NCBI RefSeq assembly: GCF_000425745.1
Contig: NZ_AUEA01000003.1
Span: forward strand, 310,001-374,000
Length of the DNA stretch: 64,000 nucleotides
Source: Pseudomonas cremoricolorata DSM 17059 = NBRC 16634
GTDB taxonomy: Bacteria > Pseudomonadota > Gammaproteobacteria > Pseudomonadales > Pseudomonadaceae
Direction of reading: 5' to 3'
The notes beneath the pieces were generated by a model that saw only the letters and a program-made list of their open reading frames with translations, searched no databases and was not told the DNA's origin. A program made the position numbers and the translations under genes. Below are positions 8,947-17,774 of this stretch, piece by piece; the stretch's first letter is position 1; every line of letters starts with the position of its first letter.

Positions 8947-10146
8947 TCAGCCTTGCTGCACGGCAGCGAAGGCTTCGGCGACCCGGCGCAGGTTGTCGGG
9001 TCGCAAGCCGGCCATGCACACCCGGCCGCTGTCGATCAGGTACACGCCGAACTCGTCACGCAGGCGGCTCACCTGGGCCACGCTGAAGCCGGTGTAGCTG
9101 AACATGCCGCGCTGACGCAGGAAGAACTGGAAGTCCTGACCCGGCAGCAGTTCGCCGAGCAGGTCCACCAGCCCCTGGCGCATGGCCAGAATGCGCTCAC
9201 GCATGGCCTCCACTTCACAGACCCACTGCGCATTGAGCGCCGCATCGCCCAGCACCCCGGCGACCAACTGCGCGCCGTGACACGGCGGGCTGGAGTAGTT
9301 GCGGCGCACGGTGGCCTTCAGCTGACCAAGCACGTGCTGGGCACTGCCGGCGTCATCGCAAACCACCGACAGGCCGCCGACACGCTCGCCGTACAGCGAG
9401 AAGATCTTCGAGAACGAATTGCTCACCAGGCACGGCACGCCGGCGCGGGCCATTTCGCGGATGGCGTAGGCATCTTCCAGCAAGCCCGCGCCGAAACCTT
9501 GATAGGCGATATCGAGGAACGGAATCAGCTCGCGCGCCTTGACCACTTCCACCACCTGCTGCCACTGCTGCTCATCGAGGTCGACGCCGGTGGGGTTGTG
9601 GCAGCACGGGTGCAGCAGCACGATGCTCTGCGGCGCCAGGTTCTGCAGGGCCGCGAGCATGCCGGGGAAGTCCAGGCCACGGCTGGCCTGGTCGAAGTAC
9701 GGGTAGCTGTTCACGGTGAAACCGGCGCCTTCGAAGATGGCGCGGTGGTTATCCCAGGTCGGGTCACTGACCCACACCTGCGACTGGGGGAAGTAACGCT
9801 TGAGGAAGTCGGCACCGACCTTCAACGCGCCCGAGCCGCCCACCGTCTGCACCGTGGCCACACGCCCGGCCTGCACCGCCGGGTGCTCGGCGCCGAACAG
9901 CAGCGCCTGGATTGCCTGGCGATAACTGGCGAGCCCTTCCATCGGCAGGTACAGCGAGGCCTCATGCGGTTGCCCGGCCAGACGCTGCTCCACCTCGGCC
10001 ACCGCCGCCAACTGCGGGACCACGCCAGCCTCGTCGTAATAGAGGCCGATACTCAGGTTGACTTTGTCGGCGCGGGGGTCGCCCTTGAAGGTTTCCATCA
10101 ACGAGAGGATTGGGTCGCCCGCATAGGCATCGACATGTTTGAACAC
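8947..10146 (-). CDS. amaC: Aromatic/D-lysine aminotransferase (TyrB/AmaC type)
   Basis: 399-residue fold-type I PLP aminotransferase of the aspartate/aromatic subfamily, starting at GTG (10146). It has the [30 protein letters not shown]-terminus (cut here only in description), [13 protein letters not shown], and the PLP-lysine in [18 protein letters not shown]. By sequence alone it could be the housekeeping tyrosine aminotransferase. However it lies 130 bp downstream of dpkA in the same orientation, the arrangement I recall for P. putida amaC-dpkA, where AmaC converts D-lysine to Delta1-piperideine-2-carboxylate. The D-lysine role is therefore contextual. Confidence 0.8.
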   Translation of the reverse strand: MFKHVDAYAGDPILSLMETFKGDPRADKVNLSIGLYYDEAGVVPQLAAVAEVEQRLAGQPHEASLYLPMEGLASYRQAIQALLFGAEHPAVQAGRVATVQTVGGSGALKVGADFLKRYFPQSQVWVSDPTWDNHRAIFEGAGFTVNSYPYFDQASRGLDFPGMLAALQNLAPQSIVLLHPCCHNPTGVDLDEQQWQQVVEVVKARELIPFLDIAYQGFGAGLLEDAYAIREMARAGVPCLVSNSFSKIFSLYGERVGGLSVVCDDAGSAQHVLGQLKATVRRNYSSPPCHGAQLVAGVLGDAALNAQWVCEVEAMRERILAMRQGLVDLLGELLPGQDFQFFLRQRGMFSYTGFSVAQVSRLRDEFGVYLIDSGRVCMAGLRPDNLRRVAEAFAAVQQG

Positions 10147-10276
10147 AGCGCACAGCTCCTTGGCTCAGGACAGTTCGGAAAGACTTCCCGAGCATACCTG
10201 CACTGCTGGTCGAGGAACATCACTGCAATGCAATGACTGCCTGCGCGCGTGCAGGATGGCGCCGCCTACGCCCGCT

Positions 10277-11296
10277 TCACAGCGCACGCAACTGGGCCAG
10301 CTCGGCCTGGGTCAGCGCCACACCCTGGCGCTGGGCGATGGCCCGCTCCTGGAAACGGCGCTGACCCGGCAGCCGTGTCAGGCCTGCTGCGTGCATCTGC
10401 TCGACCAGGCGCTGACTGCGCAAGACGAAGCCCTCGCCACTGGCCTTGCTAGGGTCGATGACGATCACCAACTGCCCGGTCCATGGGGTTTTCGCACCGG
10501 GGTGGCCCGACCAGTCGAACTCCCACGAGAAGTGCCCGCCAGTCAGGCCCGCAGCGAGCAATTCGACCATCATCGACAGTGCCGAACCCTTGTGCCCGCC
10601 AAAGGGCAGCAAGGCGCCGCCGTCGAGCACCGCCTGAGCGTCACAGGTGGGCTGATCGGCTGCATCGACACCCACCCCAGGCGGCAGTCGCTCACCGGCG
10701 CGGGCGGCGATCTGCACGTCGCCGTGGGCCATGGCGCTGGTGGCCATGTCGAAGACGATCGGCGCGGCGCCATGGCATGGCGCGGCGAAAGCGATCGGGT
10801 TAGTGCCGAACAACGGCTTGCGCGCCCCGTGCGGCACCACGCAGGTCATGCTGTTGACCACACTGAGGGCGATCAGCCCGGCTTCGGCGAACGGTTCGAC
10901 GTCCGGCCACAGGGCGGCGAAATGGTGCGAGTTGTGGATGGCCAGCACGGCGATCCCGGCGGCGCTCGCCTTGTCTTCGAGCATTTCGCGCGCCGCAGCG
11001 AGGGCCGGCTGGGCGAAGCCACCACGGGCATCGACGCTGATGAAGCCTGCCGCCACATCGCTGACCTGTGGTTGCGCCTGGCCATCGACCCAGCCGCTGG
11101 CCAAGGTCGAAACGTAGCCTGGCATGCGGAACACGCCGTGGCTGTGGGCGCCATCGCGCTGCGCGCTGGCGCAGTTGTGAGCCAGCACCGCTGCCACTTC
11201 AGGCGAGCAGCCATGGCGTTGGAAGATCGCTTGCAGCAAGCGCTGCAGGTCATCGAAGGGCATGCGCGTGATCGAAGCGGTGTCGCTGCTGGACAT
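10277..11296 (-). CDS. dpkA: Delta1-piperideine-2-carboxylate/pyrroline-2-carboxylate reductase DpkA
   Basis: 339-residue member of the malate/L-lactate dehydrogenase-like (LDH2) NAD(P)H oxidoreductases. These include DpkA, which reduces Delta1-piperideine-2-carboxylate to L-pipecolate in D-lysine degradation. Family landmarks are AQRDGAHSHGVFRMPGYV with the catalytic His, NSHHFAALWPDVE, FGTNPIAFAAPC and PFGGHKGSALSMMVELLAAGLTGG (shown here in part). The ATG at 11296 is preceded by TAGGAGCC with 6-nt spacing. It is the first gene of a probable operon with the aminotransferase. Alternative functions in this family (ureidoglycolate, malate or sulfolactate dehydrogenase) are less likely given that neighbour. 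Confidence 0.82.
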   Translation of the reverse strand: MSSSDTASITRMPFDDLQRLLQAIFQRHGCSPEVAAVLAHNCASAQRDGAHSHGVFRMPGYVSTLASGWVDGQAQPQVSDVAAGFISVDARGGFAQPALAAAREMLEDKASAAGIAVLAIHNSHHFAALWPDVEPFAEAGLIALSVVNSMTCVVPHGARKPLFGTNPIAFAAPCHGAAPIVFDMATSAMAHGDVQIAARAGERLPPGVGVDAADQPTCDAQAVLDGGALLPFGGHKGSALSMMVELLAAGLTGGHFSWEFDWSGHPGAKTPWTGQLVIVIDPSKASGEGFVLRSQRLVEQMHAAGLTRLPGQRRFQERAIAQRQGVALTQAELAQLRAL

Positions 11297-11661
11297 CTGC
11301 GGCTCCTAAGCTGGCAGTGATCGAGTCTTCGAGCATGGCTGCGCATCCGGCGCTGCGCAACCGCAGCGCGTTGCAGCACACCTGCGGGCCTGCTTCATTG
11401 CACCGCTGCAAAGAACCGACTGCGACGCGCTACAACGCTCACCGCCAAAGCGGGAAAAGCCCCGCCAGCACTGGGCTGCAGCGCTGTCAGCGGGGTGCGC
11501 AGTGAGCCTGGGCGCGTTTGACATATCGAGCGGCTCTGGCAAGCTGTGGACAGCCCGGAACGACATGCTGTGGATGCAGACGTCGGGGCGTCAGGTGTCA
11601 TACGCGGCTCGTCCCAGGCACCTGCAAGACAACGACAGGCCGGCCTGTCCCAAGGTGACTT
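11297..11661. other. 365-bp intergenic region between divergent dpkA and the amidotransferase gene
   Basis: No convincing coding sequence on either strand. It must hold the divergent promoters. It has GC-rich dyads around 11460-11500 but no site I can assign. In P. putida KT2440, as I recall, a regulator, an amino-acid ABC transporter and amaD lie between these two genes; none is present here. Confidence 0.5.
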
Positions 11662-12480
11662 ATGTCCAACAGCAACAGTGGCACTACCCCCTCTTCCTCG
11701 CGCAAACCCGTGGTCCTGATGACCATGGGCAGCCAAGCGCGCAAAGGTCATGACTACCAGGTCATGACCCATAAATACATCACCCCGCTGGTCGAGTTCG
11801 GCGGCTGCGTACCGGTACTGGTGCCCACCTGCTGCGGCACCGACGAGCTGGAAACCTACCTGGACATGGCCGACGGCATCTACCTGACCGGCGCCGGCAG
11901 CAACATTGATCCAGGCTTGTACGGCCAGGAAAACCAGACCCCGGGCAAGGCGCAGGACAAACCCCGCGATCTGTTCGATATTGCCTTAGTGCAACTGGCC
12001 TTGGCCCGTGGTTTACCGATCTTCGGCATCTGCCGCGGCATGCAGGAAATCAACGTGGCACTGGGTGGTGACATCTACCAGAAGGTCTACGCCGAACCTG
12101 GCTTCAACGATCACCGCGAGAACCCCGACGATCCGGTCGAGGTGCAGTACGCCCAGGTGCATGGCGTCGACATCGCTGCGGGCAGCTGGCTCGAGGGTGT
12201 GCTTGGCAGCGAGCGGATTCGTGTCAACTCGCTGCATGGCCAAGGCCTGCGCACCCTGGGCCAGGGCCTGGAACCGCTGGCTGTGGCCGACGATGGCCTG
12301 GTCGAGGCGATCCATGGCCCAAGCATTTCGCCGTTCCTCTTCGCCGTGCAATGGCACCCCGAGTGGCAGGCAGCCAGTAACCCCGACTCCATCGCACTGT
12401 TCAAGGCATTTGGTGACGCGTGCCGCACCCGGGTCAACGCGACGCGTCATGACGCGTTGCAGGCTACGCCAGCGATTTGA
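11662..12480 (+). CDS. Class-I glutamine amidotransferase / gamma-glutamyl-GABA hydrolase-like (peptidase C26)
   Basis: 272 residues. Catalytic Cys124 lies in the nucleophile elbow FGICRGMQEINVALGG; the His-Glu pair is in FAVQWHPEWQ. Oxyanion-region DGIYLTGAGSNIDP is also typical. This is the PuuD/peptidase C26 pattern, hydrolysing gamma-glutamyl amides such as gamma-glutamyl-GABA in polyamine or amino-acid breakdown. ATG at 11662 is preceded by AAGGTGA. No other puu genes are nearby; the only catabolic neighbours are the divergent D-lysine genes, so the natural substrate is open. Confidence 0.82.
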   Translation: MSNSNSGTTPSSSRKPVVLMTMGSQARKGHDYQVMTHKYITPLVEFGGCVPVLVPTCCGTDELETYLDMADGIYLTGAGSNIDPGLYGQENQTPGKAQDKPRDLFDIALVQLALARGLPIFGICRGMQEINVALGGDIYQKVYAEPGFNDHRENPDDPVEVQYAQVHGVDIAAGSWLEGVLGSERIRVNSLHGQGLRTLGQGLEPLAVADDGLVEAIHGPSISPFLFAVQWHPEWQAASNPDSIALFKAFGDACRTRVNATRHDALQATPAI

Positions 12481-12677
12481 GGCAGTGGAGCACGGCCGGT
12501 TTCGATCCTCTGTAGAGGGTCGTTTGGGCTAGGCGCTGAGCGGATTGCCCGGCTGGCCGTTTCTGCAGAGCATTCTGGCACGCGCTCGATTACGCTTGGC
12601 GTGACGGCATTTTGCTGGCCCCGGCATCTTCAGAGCGAGGGCAAACTTGCCGCTCTTCAAGCGCTTAGGACAGCAAC

Positions 12678-13001
12678 ATGCGGCTCTTTCTACTTCCTCT
12701 CGGCCTCCTCACCGCCCTCAGCCTGGACGCTCAGGCTCGCCCCATGAGCAAGCACGAGCAAGACCTGTGCAGCTGGGGCGCGCAGGTGGCTGGGCAGGCA
12801 CAACAAGCCAAGCTTGCCGGTGTGACGCTCTATACCGAACGCAAGCGCCTGCAAAACCGCAAGTTCGCCAAGTCGTGGATGCGCATGACCGCGTTCGGTA
12901 TCACCGAGCAGACCTACAACAGCCAGTCGCGCCTGCCGCCAGCCGAGATCAAGAAGACTTACTTCGAACAATGCGTCTGGCACGCCAAGAATAGAACGTG
13001 A
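12678..13001 (+). CDS. Small secreted hypothetical protein
   Basis: 107 residues. The N-terminus MRLFLLPLGLLTALSLDAQA is a Sec signal peptide with an AQA cleavage site, leaving a mature periplasmic domain of about 87 residues. It has two Cys (in DLCSWGAQ and FEQCVWH), which could form one disulfide. I do not recognise a named family; similar short proteins are common in Pseudomonas. ATG is preceded by a weak AGGACAGCAAC site. It converges on the L36 paralogue gene. Confidence 0.6.
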   Translation: MRLFLLPLGLLTALSLDAQARPMSKHEQDLCSWGAQVAGQAQQAKLAGVTLYTERKRLQNRKFAKSWMRMTAFGITEQTYNSQSRLPPAEIKKTYFEQCVWHAKNRT

Positions 13002-13003
13002 TC

Positions 13004-13036
13004 AACATCAATAGGTTAAAGCTAATATCTGATGTT
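13004..13036. terminator. Putative hairpin between convergent genes
   Basis: AACATCA and TGATGTT form an AT-rich 7-bp stem around a 19-nt loop between the secreted protein gene and the convergent L36 gene. Weak; could be a terminator or chance. Confidence 0.3.
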
Positions 13037-13074
13037 CATTAGTTAAAGTGATTTCTCACTCACCAGCTCTGGCA

Positions 13075-13218
13075 TCAGCCGCGTTTTTTCACCCCGCCCT
13101 GGCGCGCCTTGAATCTGGGGTTGGATTTGCAGATCACATAGATCCGGCCCCGGCGTTTGACCACCTGGCAGTCGCGGTGGCGGCGTTTGGCTTGCTTGAG
13201 CGATGAGAGTACTTGCAT
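13075..13218 (-). CDS. rpmJ: Alternative zinc-independent 50S ribosomal protein L36 (YkgO/RpmJ2)
   Basis: A 47-residue ORF from ATG 13218 to TGA 13075 begins [18 protein letters not shown] and contains [16 protein letters not shown], matching the non-zinc L36 paralogue. Canonical L36 carries a zinc ribbon of three Cys and one His. By my alignment the first Cys and the His are replaced here, and only Cys17 and Cys30 remain. Under zinc starvation such paralogues replace the zinc-binding L36 and spare zinc. GGAGAC lies 6-7 nt before the start, and a 25-bp palindrome resembling a Zur operator lies immediately upstream. In other bacteria a paralogous L31 is often adjacent; none is seen here. Confidence 0.93.
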   Translation of the reverse strand: MQVLSSLKQAKRRHRDCQVVKRRGRIYVICKSNPRFKARQGGVKKRG

Positions 13219-13231
13219 GGTGGGGTCTCCT

Positions 13232-13256
13232 GTTAACGTAATAACATAACGTTAAC
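13232..13256. promoter_or_regulatory. Probable Zur operator upstream of the L36 paralogue
   Basis: A 25-bp AT-rich dyad with GTTAACGT arms and a TAATAACATA centre sits 14 bp upstream of the start codon. Read on the coding strand it has the GTTATGTTATTAC core expected of gamma-proteobacterial Zur sites, which in general resemble TGTTATAnTATAACA. Gene function and position support zinc repression. Confidence 0.7.
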
Positions 13257-13450
13257 GATAATCGCTCGCACTTGGCAAGTGCTCGATTGGCAGAACCAGG
13301 CAAACCGTCTTCGCATTCGATAATCAGATACTTGGCATTTCGACATTTAATTTGTGCATGTCAATGGCAGCGCCCTATGCTGCACAGGCTTCCCTGCCCC
13401 ACGCCGGCCGGCGCGGTTCAGTGCATGGGAAAAGAACAACAAGGTCGAGA

Positions 13451-14293
<843 letters not shown>

Positions 14294-14303
14294 TAGCCGC
14301 CCA

Positions 14304-14332
14304 CGCCTGCCAGCTCACCGCACTGGCAGGCG
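14304..14332 (+). terminator. Hairpin downstream of allE
   Basis: CGCCTGCCAG and CTGGCAGGCG form a perfect 10-bp stem with a 9-nt loop, 11 bp after the stop codon. No clear U-tract follows, so it may be a weak or factor-assisted terminator. Confidence 0.55.
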
Positions 14333-14426
14333 CAACCGGCGCCTGACATTTCTGCCAGTTGTCCGCTAAGCGCCCGCGGGCAAGACTTCAAGCCTTGTAT
14401 GCCATCCACACTCGGAGACCAAGGCC

Positions 14427-14630
14427 ATGTCCTCATCCGCCACCACCCGCTTTTTCTATCAAGGCGACAAGCTCGTCACCCTCGCCCAGCCTGGCGGCGA
14501 CCGCAGCATTTTTCGCGGCAATCAACTGCCGCTTGCCGAGCAGTCGCAGGACGATGCTCAGCCTACGCAATTGCTCGGTACCGATATCCAGCAGTCGGTG
14601 CTGATAAGTACTGGCAAGGCCGACGAGTGA
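14427..14630 (+). pseudogene. Truncated Rhs-family N-terminal remnant
   Basis: 67-residue ORF with plausible SD (GGAG) and ATG. TRFFYQGDKLVTL, SIFRGNQLPLAEQ and LLGTDIQQSVLIS match the start of the short Rhs-core proteins of Pseudomonas (typically RFFYQ.DKLVT..., ..R....PLAEQ, LLATD..GSVL). It stops just where the tyrosine-rich core repeat (YSPYGH-type) should begin; no continuation is seen in any frame of the next 100 bp. I interpret it as the stub left after loss of a small Rhs/toxin gene. It might still be translated as a 67-residue peptide. Family assignment is from memory of the motif pattern. Confidence 0.65.
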
Positions 14631-14746
14631 CGCGCCGGCTATACCTCCTTGAACACGCGAACGTCCTGCCTGTCGAAGCATTACTGTAGGCTTGCCGCTG
14701 AGCTGTCTCAGTGGCTCAGCATCCACGACACCGACGGAGCAGACGC

Positions 14747-14995
14747 GTGAACCAAGACATCCTTCAAGCCCACCGCTTTTCCTCGTGGAACCGTGAACAA
14801 CTTCAGGCTAGCAGCGACTGCGCCTGCTTCTACTGCCTCGAGCACTATCCGCCCAGCGAAATCACTGACTGGACCGATGGCGAGCAAACTGCGGTGTGCC
14901 CGAACTGTCAGGTCGATGCGGTTCTTGGCAGCGCCAGTGGTGTGGACTTGGGCAGTGAATTTCTCAAGCGCATGCACGCCTACTGGTTCGACTAA
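14747..14995 (+). CDS. Small CxxC-containing cytoplasmic protein
   Basis: 82 residues from GTG 14747, preceded by CGGAG at suitable spacing. It contains CACFYCLEHY and, about 35 residues later, VCPNCQVDAVLG, a zinc-ribbon-like CxxC...CxxC pair. No signal peptide or membrane segment. I recognise it as a conserved uncharacterised family; the function is unknown. It lies between the Rhs stub and the VOC gene, both in the same direction, with no clear operon linkage. Confidence 0.65.
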   Translation: MNQDILQAHRFSSWNREQLQASSDCACFYCLEHYPPSEITDWTDGEQTAVCPNCQVDAVLGSASGVDLGSEFLKRMHAYWFD

Positions 14996-15085
14996 GTGTC
15001 TCAGCCCCGCAGTCCAGGCTGGTCAACAGCTATAGACCAGCTTTACTGATAAGAAACGTCGCAGACGATCGTAAGGAAAGTGCCT

Positions 15086-15472
15086 ATGAAGATTGTCATC
15101 ACCAGCCTCTTCGTGGACGACCAAGCCAAGGCCCAGTCTTTCTACCACTACGTCCTGGGCTTCGAACCCAAGCAGGACGTGCCGATGGGCCAGCATCGTT
15201 GGCTGACCTTCACCTCCCCCAACGACCCGCACGGTGTCGAGCTGCTACTTGAACCCAACGTTCATCCGGCTGCCAAGGCTTACCAGGCTGCGATCAAGGC
15301 AGATGGCATCGCCGCCGCGTCATTCGAGGTGCGGGATATCCAGGCTGAATACGAGCGGTTGTGCAAAGCCGGCGTCGAGTTCACAACCCCGCCCAGCGAA
15401 TGCGGGCCGATGACGGTCGCTGTATTCGACGACACCTGCGGCAACCTGATCAGAATCGCCCAGCGTCATTGA
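15086..15472 (+). CDS. VOC superfamily (glyoxalase/bleomycin-resistance-like) protein
   Basis: 128 residues from ATG 15086, six nt downstream of AAGGAAA; the GTG two codons earlier is less well placed. A single vicinal-oxygen-chelate module contains FVDDQAKAQSFYHYVLGF, GVELLLEPN and the C-terminal TVAVFDDTCGNLIRIAQ with the metal-binding Glu/Asp position. Such proteins dimerise to form a metal site for glyoxalase, dioxygenase or resistance functions. The specific reaction cannot be told. It converges on ku, with 13 bp between stop codons. Confidence 0.8.
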   Translation: MKIVITSLFVDDQAKAQSFYHYVLGFEPKQDVPMGQHRWLTFTSPNDPHGVELLLEPNVHPAAKAYQAAIKADGIAAASFEVRDIQAEYERLCKAGVEFTTPPSECGPMTVAVFDDTCGNLIRIAQRH

Positions 15473-15485
15473 CAACGCTGCAGTG

Positions 15486-16361
15486 TCAGGAGGCCTTGCG
15501 AGGGGATTTGCCGGGCTTCTTGGCGGCAGCAGTCGATGTGGCGGATTTCTTCGCAGCGGCTTTCCTGGCCGCAGGTTTGCCGGCCAGGCTGCGCTTGAGC
15601 ATTTCGGTCAGATCAAGAATGTCTGCACCTTTGCCAGAGCTCGACTTGGCCTTCTTCACCGCGCTCAACTTGCCCTTGCGCGCTTTTTCCTGCACCAGTT
15701 GCATGATCGTCTCGCGGAACGCGTCGTGATACTCCTGCGGGCTCCACGCTCCACTCATGTCCTCGACCAAGCGCTTGGCCATGGCCAGCTCCTGCTTTTG
15801 TAACTTCGGTGCAGCAACGCTGGCGTCCAGCTCCAGCGTTTCCAGGCTGCGCACTTCATCTGGCCAACGCAGGGTAATCAGCACCAGGGCATCACCCAAC
15901 GGGCGCAATAAAGCCAGGTGCTGGCGGGTGTGCAGCACCACGGTGGCCAGGGCTACCTTGGCAGTGCTTTGCAGGGTTTCGCGCAACAGCGCATACACCT
16001 TGCCACCGCGCTTGTCCGGGCTCAGGTAATACGGGGTGTCGAAGTGCTGCAGGGGGATGTCCGCAGCCTTGACGAAAGAAAAGATGTCGATGGTCTGCGT
16101 GGCCTCGGGCCGGGCCTTGCGGATTTCGGCTTCGCTGATCACGACATAGCGGCCCTTTTCATACTCCACGCCTTTGACCACATCGTCTTTGTCGATGTCT
16201 TTGCCGGTAGCCTTGTTGATGCGCTTGTAGCCAACGCGGTCCATGCTGCGCTTGTCGAGCCAGTCGAAATCGATGCGCTCATCGCGTACGGCGGTGTTGA
16301 GGCTCACGGGAATATGCACCAGGCCAAAGCTGATCGCGCCCTTCCATATCGCTCGTGCCAT
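15486..16361 (-). CDS. ku: Non-homologous end-joining protein Ku
   Basis: 291 residues beginning MARAIWKGAISFGLVHIPV, the invariant start of bacterial Ku, followed by the Ku core beta-barrel (DKDDVVKGVEYEKGRYVV, DTPYYLSPDK). The C-terminal 60 residues are a Lys/Ala-rich tail (SLAGKPAARKAAAKKS), which in bacterial Ku binds DNA and LigD. Ku homodimers encircle broken ends and recruit the ligase LigD. ligD is not in this window. The upstream neighbour is a small KGG stress protein in the same orientation, 92 bp away; both suggest a stationary-phase or desiccation programme. Confidence 0.95.
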   Translation of the reverse strand: MARAIWKGAISFGLVHIPVSLNTAVRDERIDFDWLDKRSMDRVGYKRINKATGKDIDKDDVVKGVEYEKGRYVVISEAEIRKARPEATQTIDIFSFVKAADIPLQHFDTPYYLSPDKRGGKVYALLRETLQSTAKVALATVVLHTRQHLALLRPLGDALVLITLRWPDEVRSLETLELDASVAAPKLQKQELAMAKRLVEDMSGAWSPQEYHDAFRETIMQLVQEKARKGKLSAVKKAKSSSGKGADILDLTEMLKRSLAGKPAARKAAAKKSATSTAAAKKPGKSPRKAS

Positions 16362-16453
16362 GGATATTTCCTTGCTTTGGAGGAGGATTGCGCGGGAGGG
16401 AGGATCGAACTCAATCGCAGTGCCAGCCGGGCCGGCACTGCGTCACTCAATGG

Positions 16454-16630
16454 TCAGGAACGGCCACCTTTGCTGCCTGCCCCACCTTTGCTGGTACCGC
16501 CTGAGGACTGGCCACCCTTGCGCCCGGCTTCTGAGGCTTTTTCGCGGTCATTGGCGAAGTTGCCTGGGTTTTTCGTCCCACCGTGGCTGCCGGACTTGGT
16601 GTCACCCATCTTGCTGTCTTTCTTGTCCAT
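16454..16630 (-). CDS. KGG-repeat stress-induced protein
   Basis: 58-residue Gly/Lys/Ser-rich, highly hydrophilic protein from ATG 16630 to TGA 16454. It contains NPGNFANDREKASEAGRKGG, the KGG (GsiB/Con-10 type) motif, and a tail of SKGG repeats. The family is induced by general stress, starvation or desiccation and is thought to act as a hydrophilin. No signal peptide. It directly precedes ku in the same direction, so co-regulation is possible. Confidence 0.85.
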   Translation of the reverse strand: MDKKDSKMGDTKSGSHGGTKNPGNFANDREKASEAGRKGGQSSGGTSKGGAGSKGGRS

Positions 16631-16798
16631 GATCTTTCACCTTGCGTGGCTAAAGAAAATGCACGACAACATGCCGTACGTAGCTATGAGTGCAGGCCAA
16701 GCGGCGGATTCGCTTTATCGGGCGACCTCCTGACCGGTGGCGCTAAATGCAGCGAACCCCTTAGTTGCTGCACCAAAGATCCGCTAAATCACCCGCCC

Positions 16799-17677
16799 TC
16801 ACACCGCCTGCCCATGGCGCTCTTCCAGCAGCTGGATGAACATGCTCAGGCTGCGCGACACCGTGCCCCGACGCCAGACCAGCCAGGTCTTGAGGTAACG
16901 GAAATCCTCCGACATCGGCCAGGCGCTGACCATGCTGCAGCCTGGCATGTTGTCGAGCATGCTGCGCGGCAGCATCGCCAGCCCCGCCCCTGCGCTGACG
17001 CAGGCGAGCATGCCGTGGTACGACTCCATTTCATGAATCTTGCCGGGCACCGCGTCGTCGCGCACGAACCAGCTTTCGAAGTGATGCCGGTACGAGCAGT
17101 TGGCCCGAAAGGCGTAGATGTTCTCGCCGTTGACATCCTGGGCGCGGGTGATGGGCGCGTGGTTCAGCGGTGCGATGATCACCATCTGTTCCTCGAACAC
17201 CGGCATGCCTTCCAGCGTGGGGTGCAGCAGCGGGCCATCGACGAACGCCGCCACCAGCCGCCCGCCCAGCACGCCTTCGAGCATGGTGCCCGACGGGCCG
17301 GTGGTGAGGTCTAGATCGACCTTGGGGTAACGCTGGTTGTAGGCCGCCAGCAACGCCGGAATGCGCACCGCGGCGGTGCTTTCCAGTGAGCCCAGAGAGA
17401 ACGTGCCCTGCGGGTCTTCGCCGGCGACGGTCAGCCGCGCCTCATGCACCAGATCGAGAATGCGCCGGGTGTACTCAAGGAAATTCCAGCCGGCAGGCGA
17501 AAGGCGCAGGCGGCTTTTTTCGCGAATGAACAGATCGACGCCGAGGTCTTCCTCCAACTGCTTGATGCGTGTGGTGAGGTTCGAGGGCACGCGGTGAATC
17601 TGCTGCGCGGCTGCGCTGATGCTGCCGTGCTCGGCCACGGCCTTGAAGATTTCCAGTTGCACCAGGTCCACAGTCAT
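16799..17677 (-). CDS. LysR-family transcriptional regulator
   Basis: 292 residues: N-terminal winged helix [35 protein letters not shown] (read in segments) and a periplasmic-binding-like effector domain. GGAGA sits only 1 nt before ATG 17677; GTG at 17671 has ideal 7-nt spacing and may be the true start. It is divergent from the aldehyde dehydrogenase gene, the typical layout for a LysR activator and its target, so it probably controls that gene in response to an aldehyde or acid metabolite. The 97-bp shared promoter is AT-rich, but I cannot assign a T-N11-A site with confidence. Confidence 0.9.
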   Translation of the reverse strand: MTVDLVQLEIFKAVAEHGSISAAAQQIHRVPSNLTTRIKQLEEDLGVDLFIREKSRLRLSPAGWNFLEYTRRILDLVHEARLTVAGEDPQGTFSLGSLESTAAVRIPALLAAYNQRYPKVDLDLTTGPSGTMLEGVLGGRLVAAFVDGPLLHPTLEGMPVFEEQMVIIAPLNHAPITRAQDVNGENIYAFRANCSYRHHFESWFVRDDAVPGKIHEMESYHGMLACVSAGAGLAMLPRSMLDNMPGCSMVSAWPMSEDFRYLKTWLVWRRGTVSRSLSMFIQLLEERHGQAV

Positions 17678-17774
17678 TCTCCAATCGTGAATGTTGCGCT
17701 CATTATTATTCAGTTTTCAAAAAAAAGCATGACCACTAATCTGGCCCCACTCACCGATAACAACGAGGTCCGCC

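Noticed and set aside
12576..12602. TGGCAC followed by TTACGCTTGGC considered as a sigma-54 promoter
   Set aside because: The spacing and the TTGC element do not fit the -24/-12 consensus.
13043..13303. 86-codon - strand ORF over the L36 gene
   Set aside because: It is in a different frame from the real 47-codon L36 gene and has no homology-like features.
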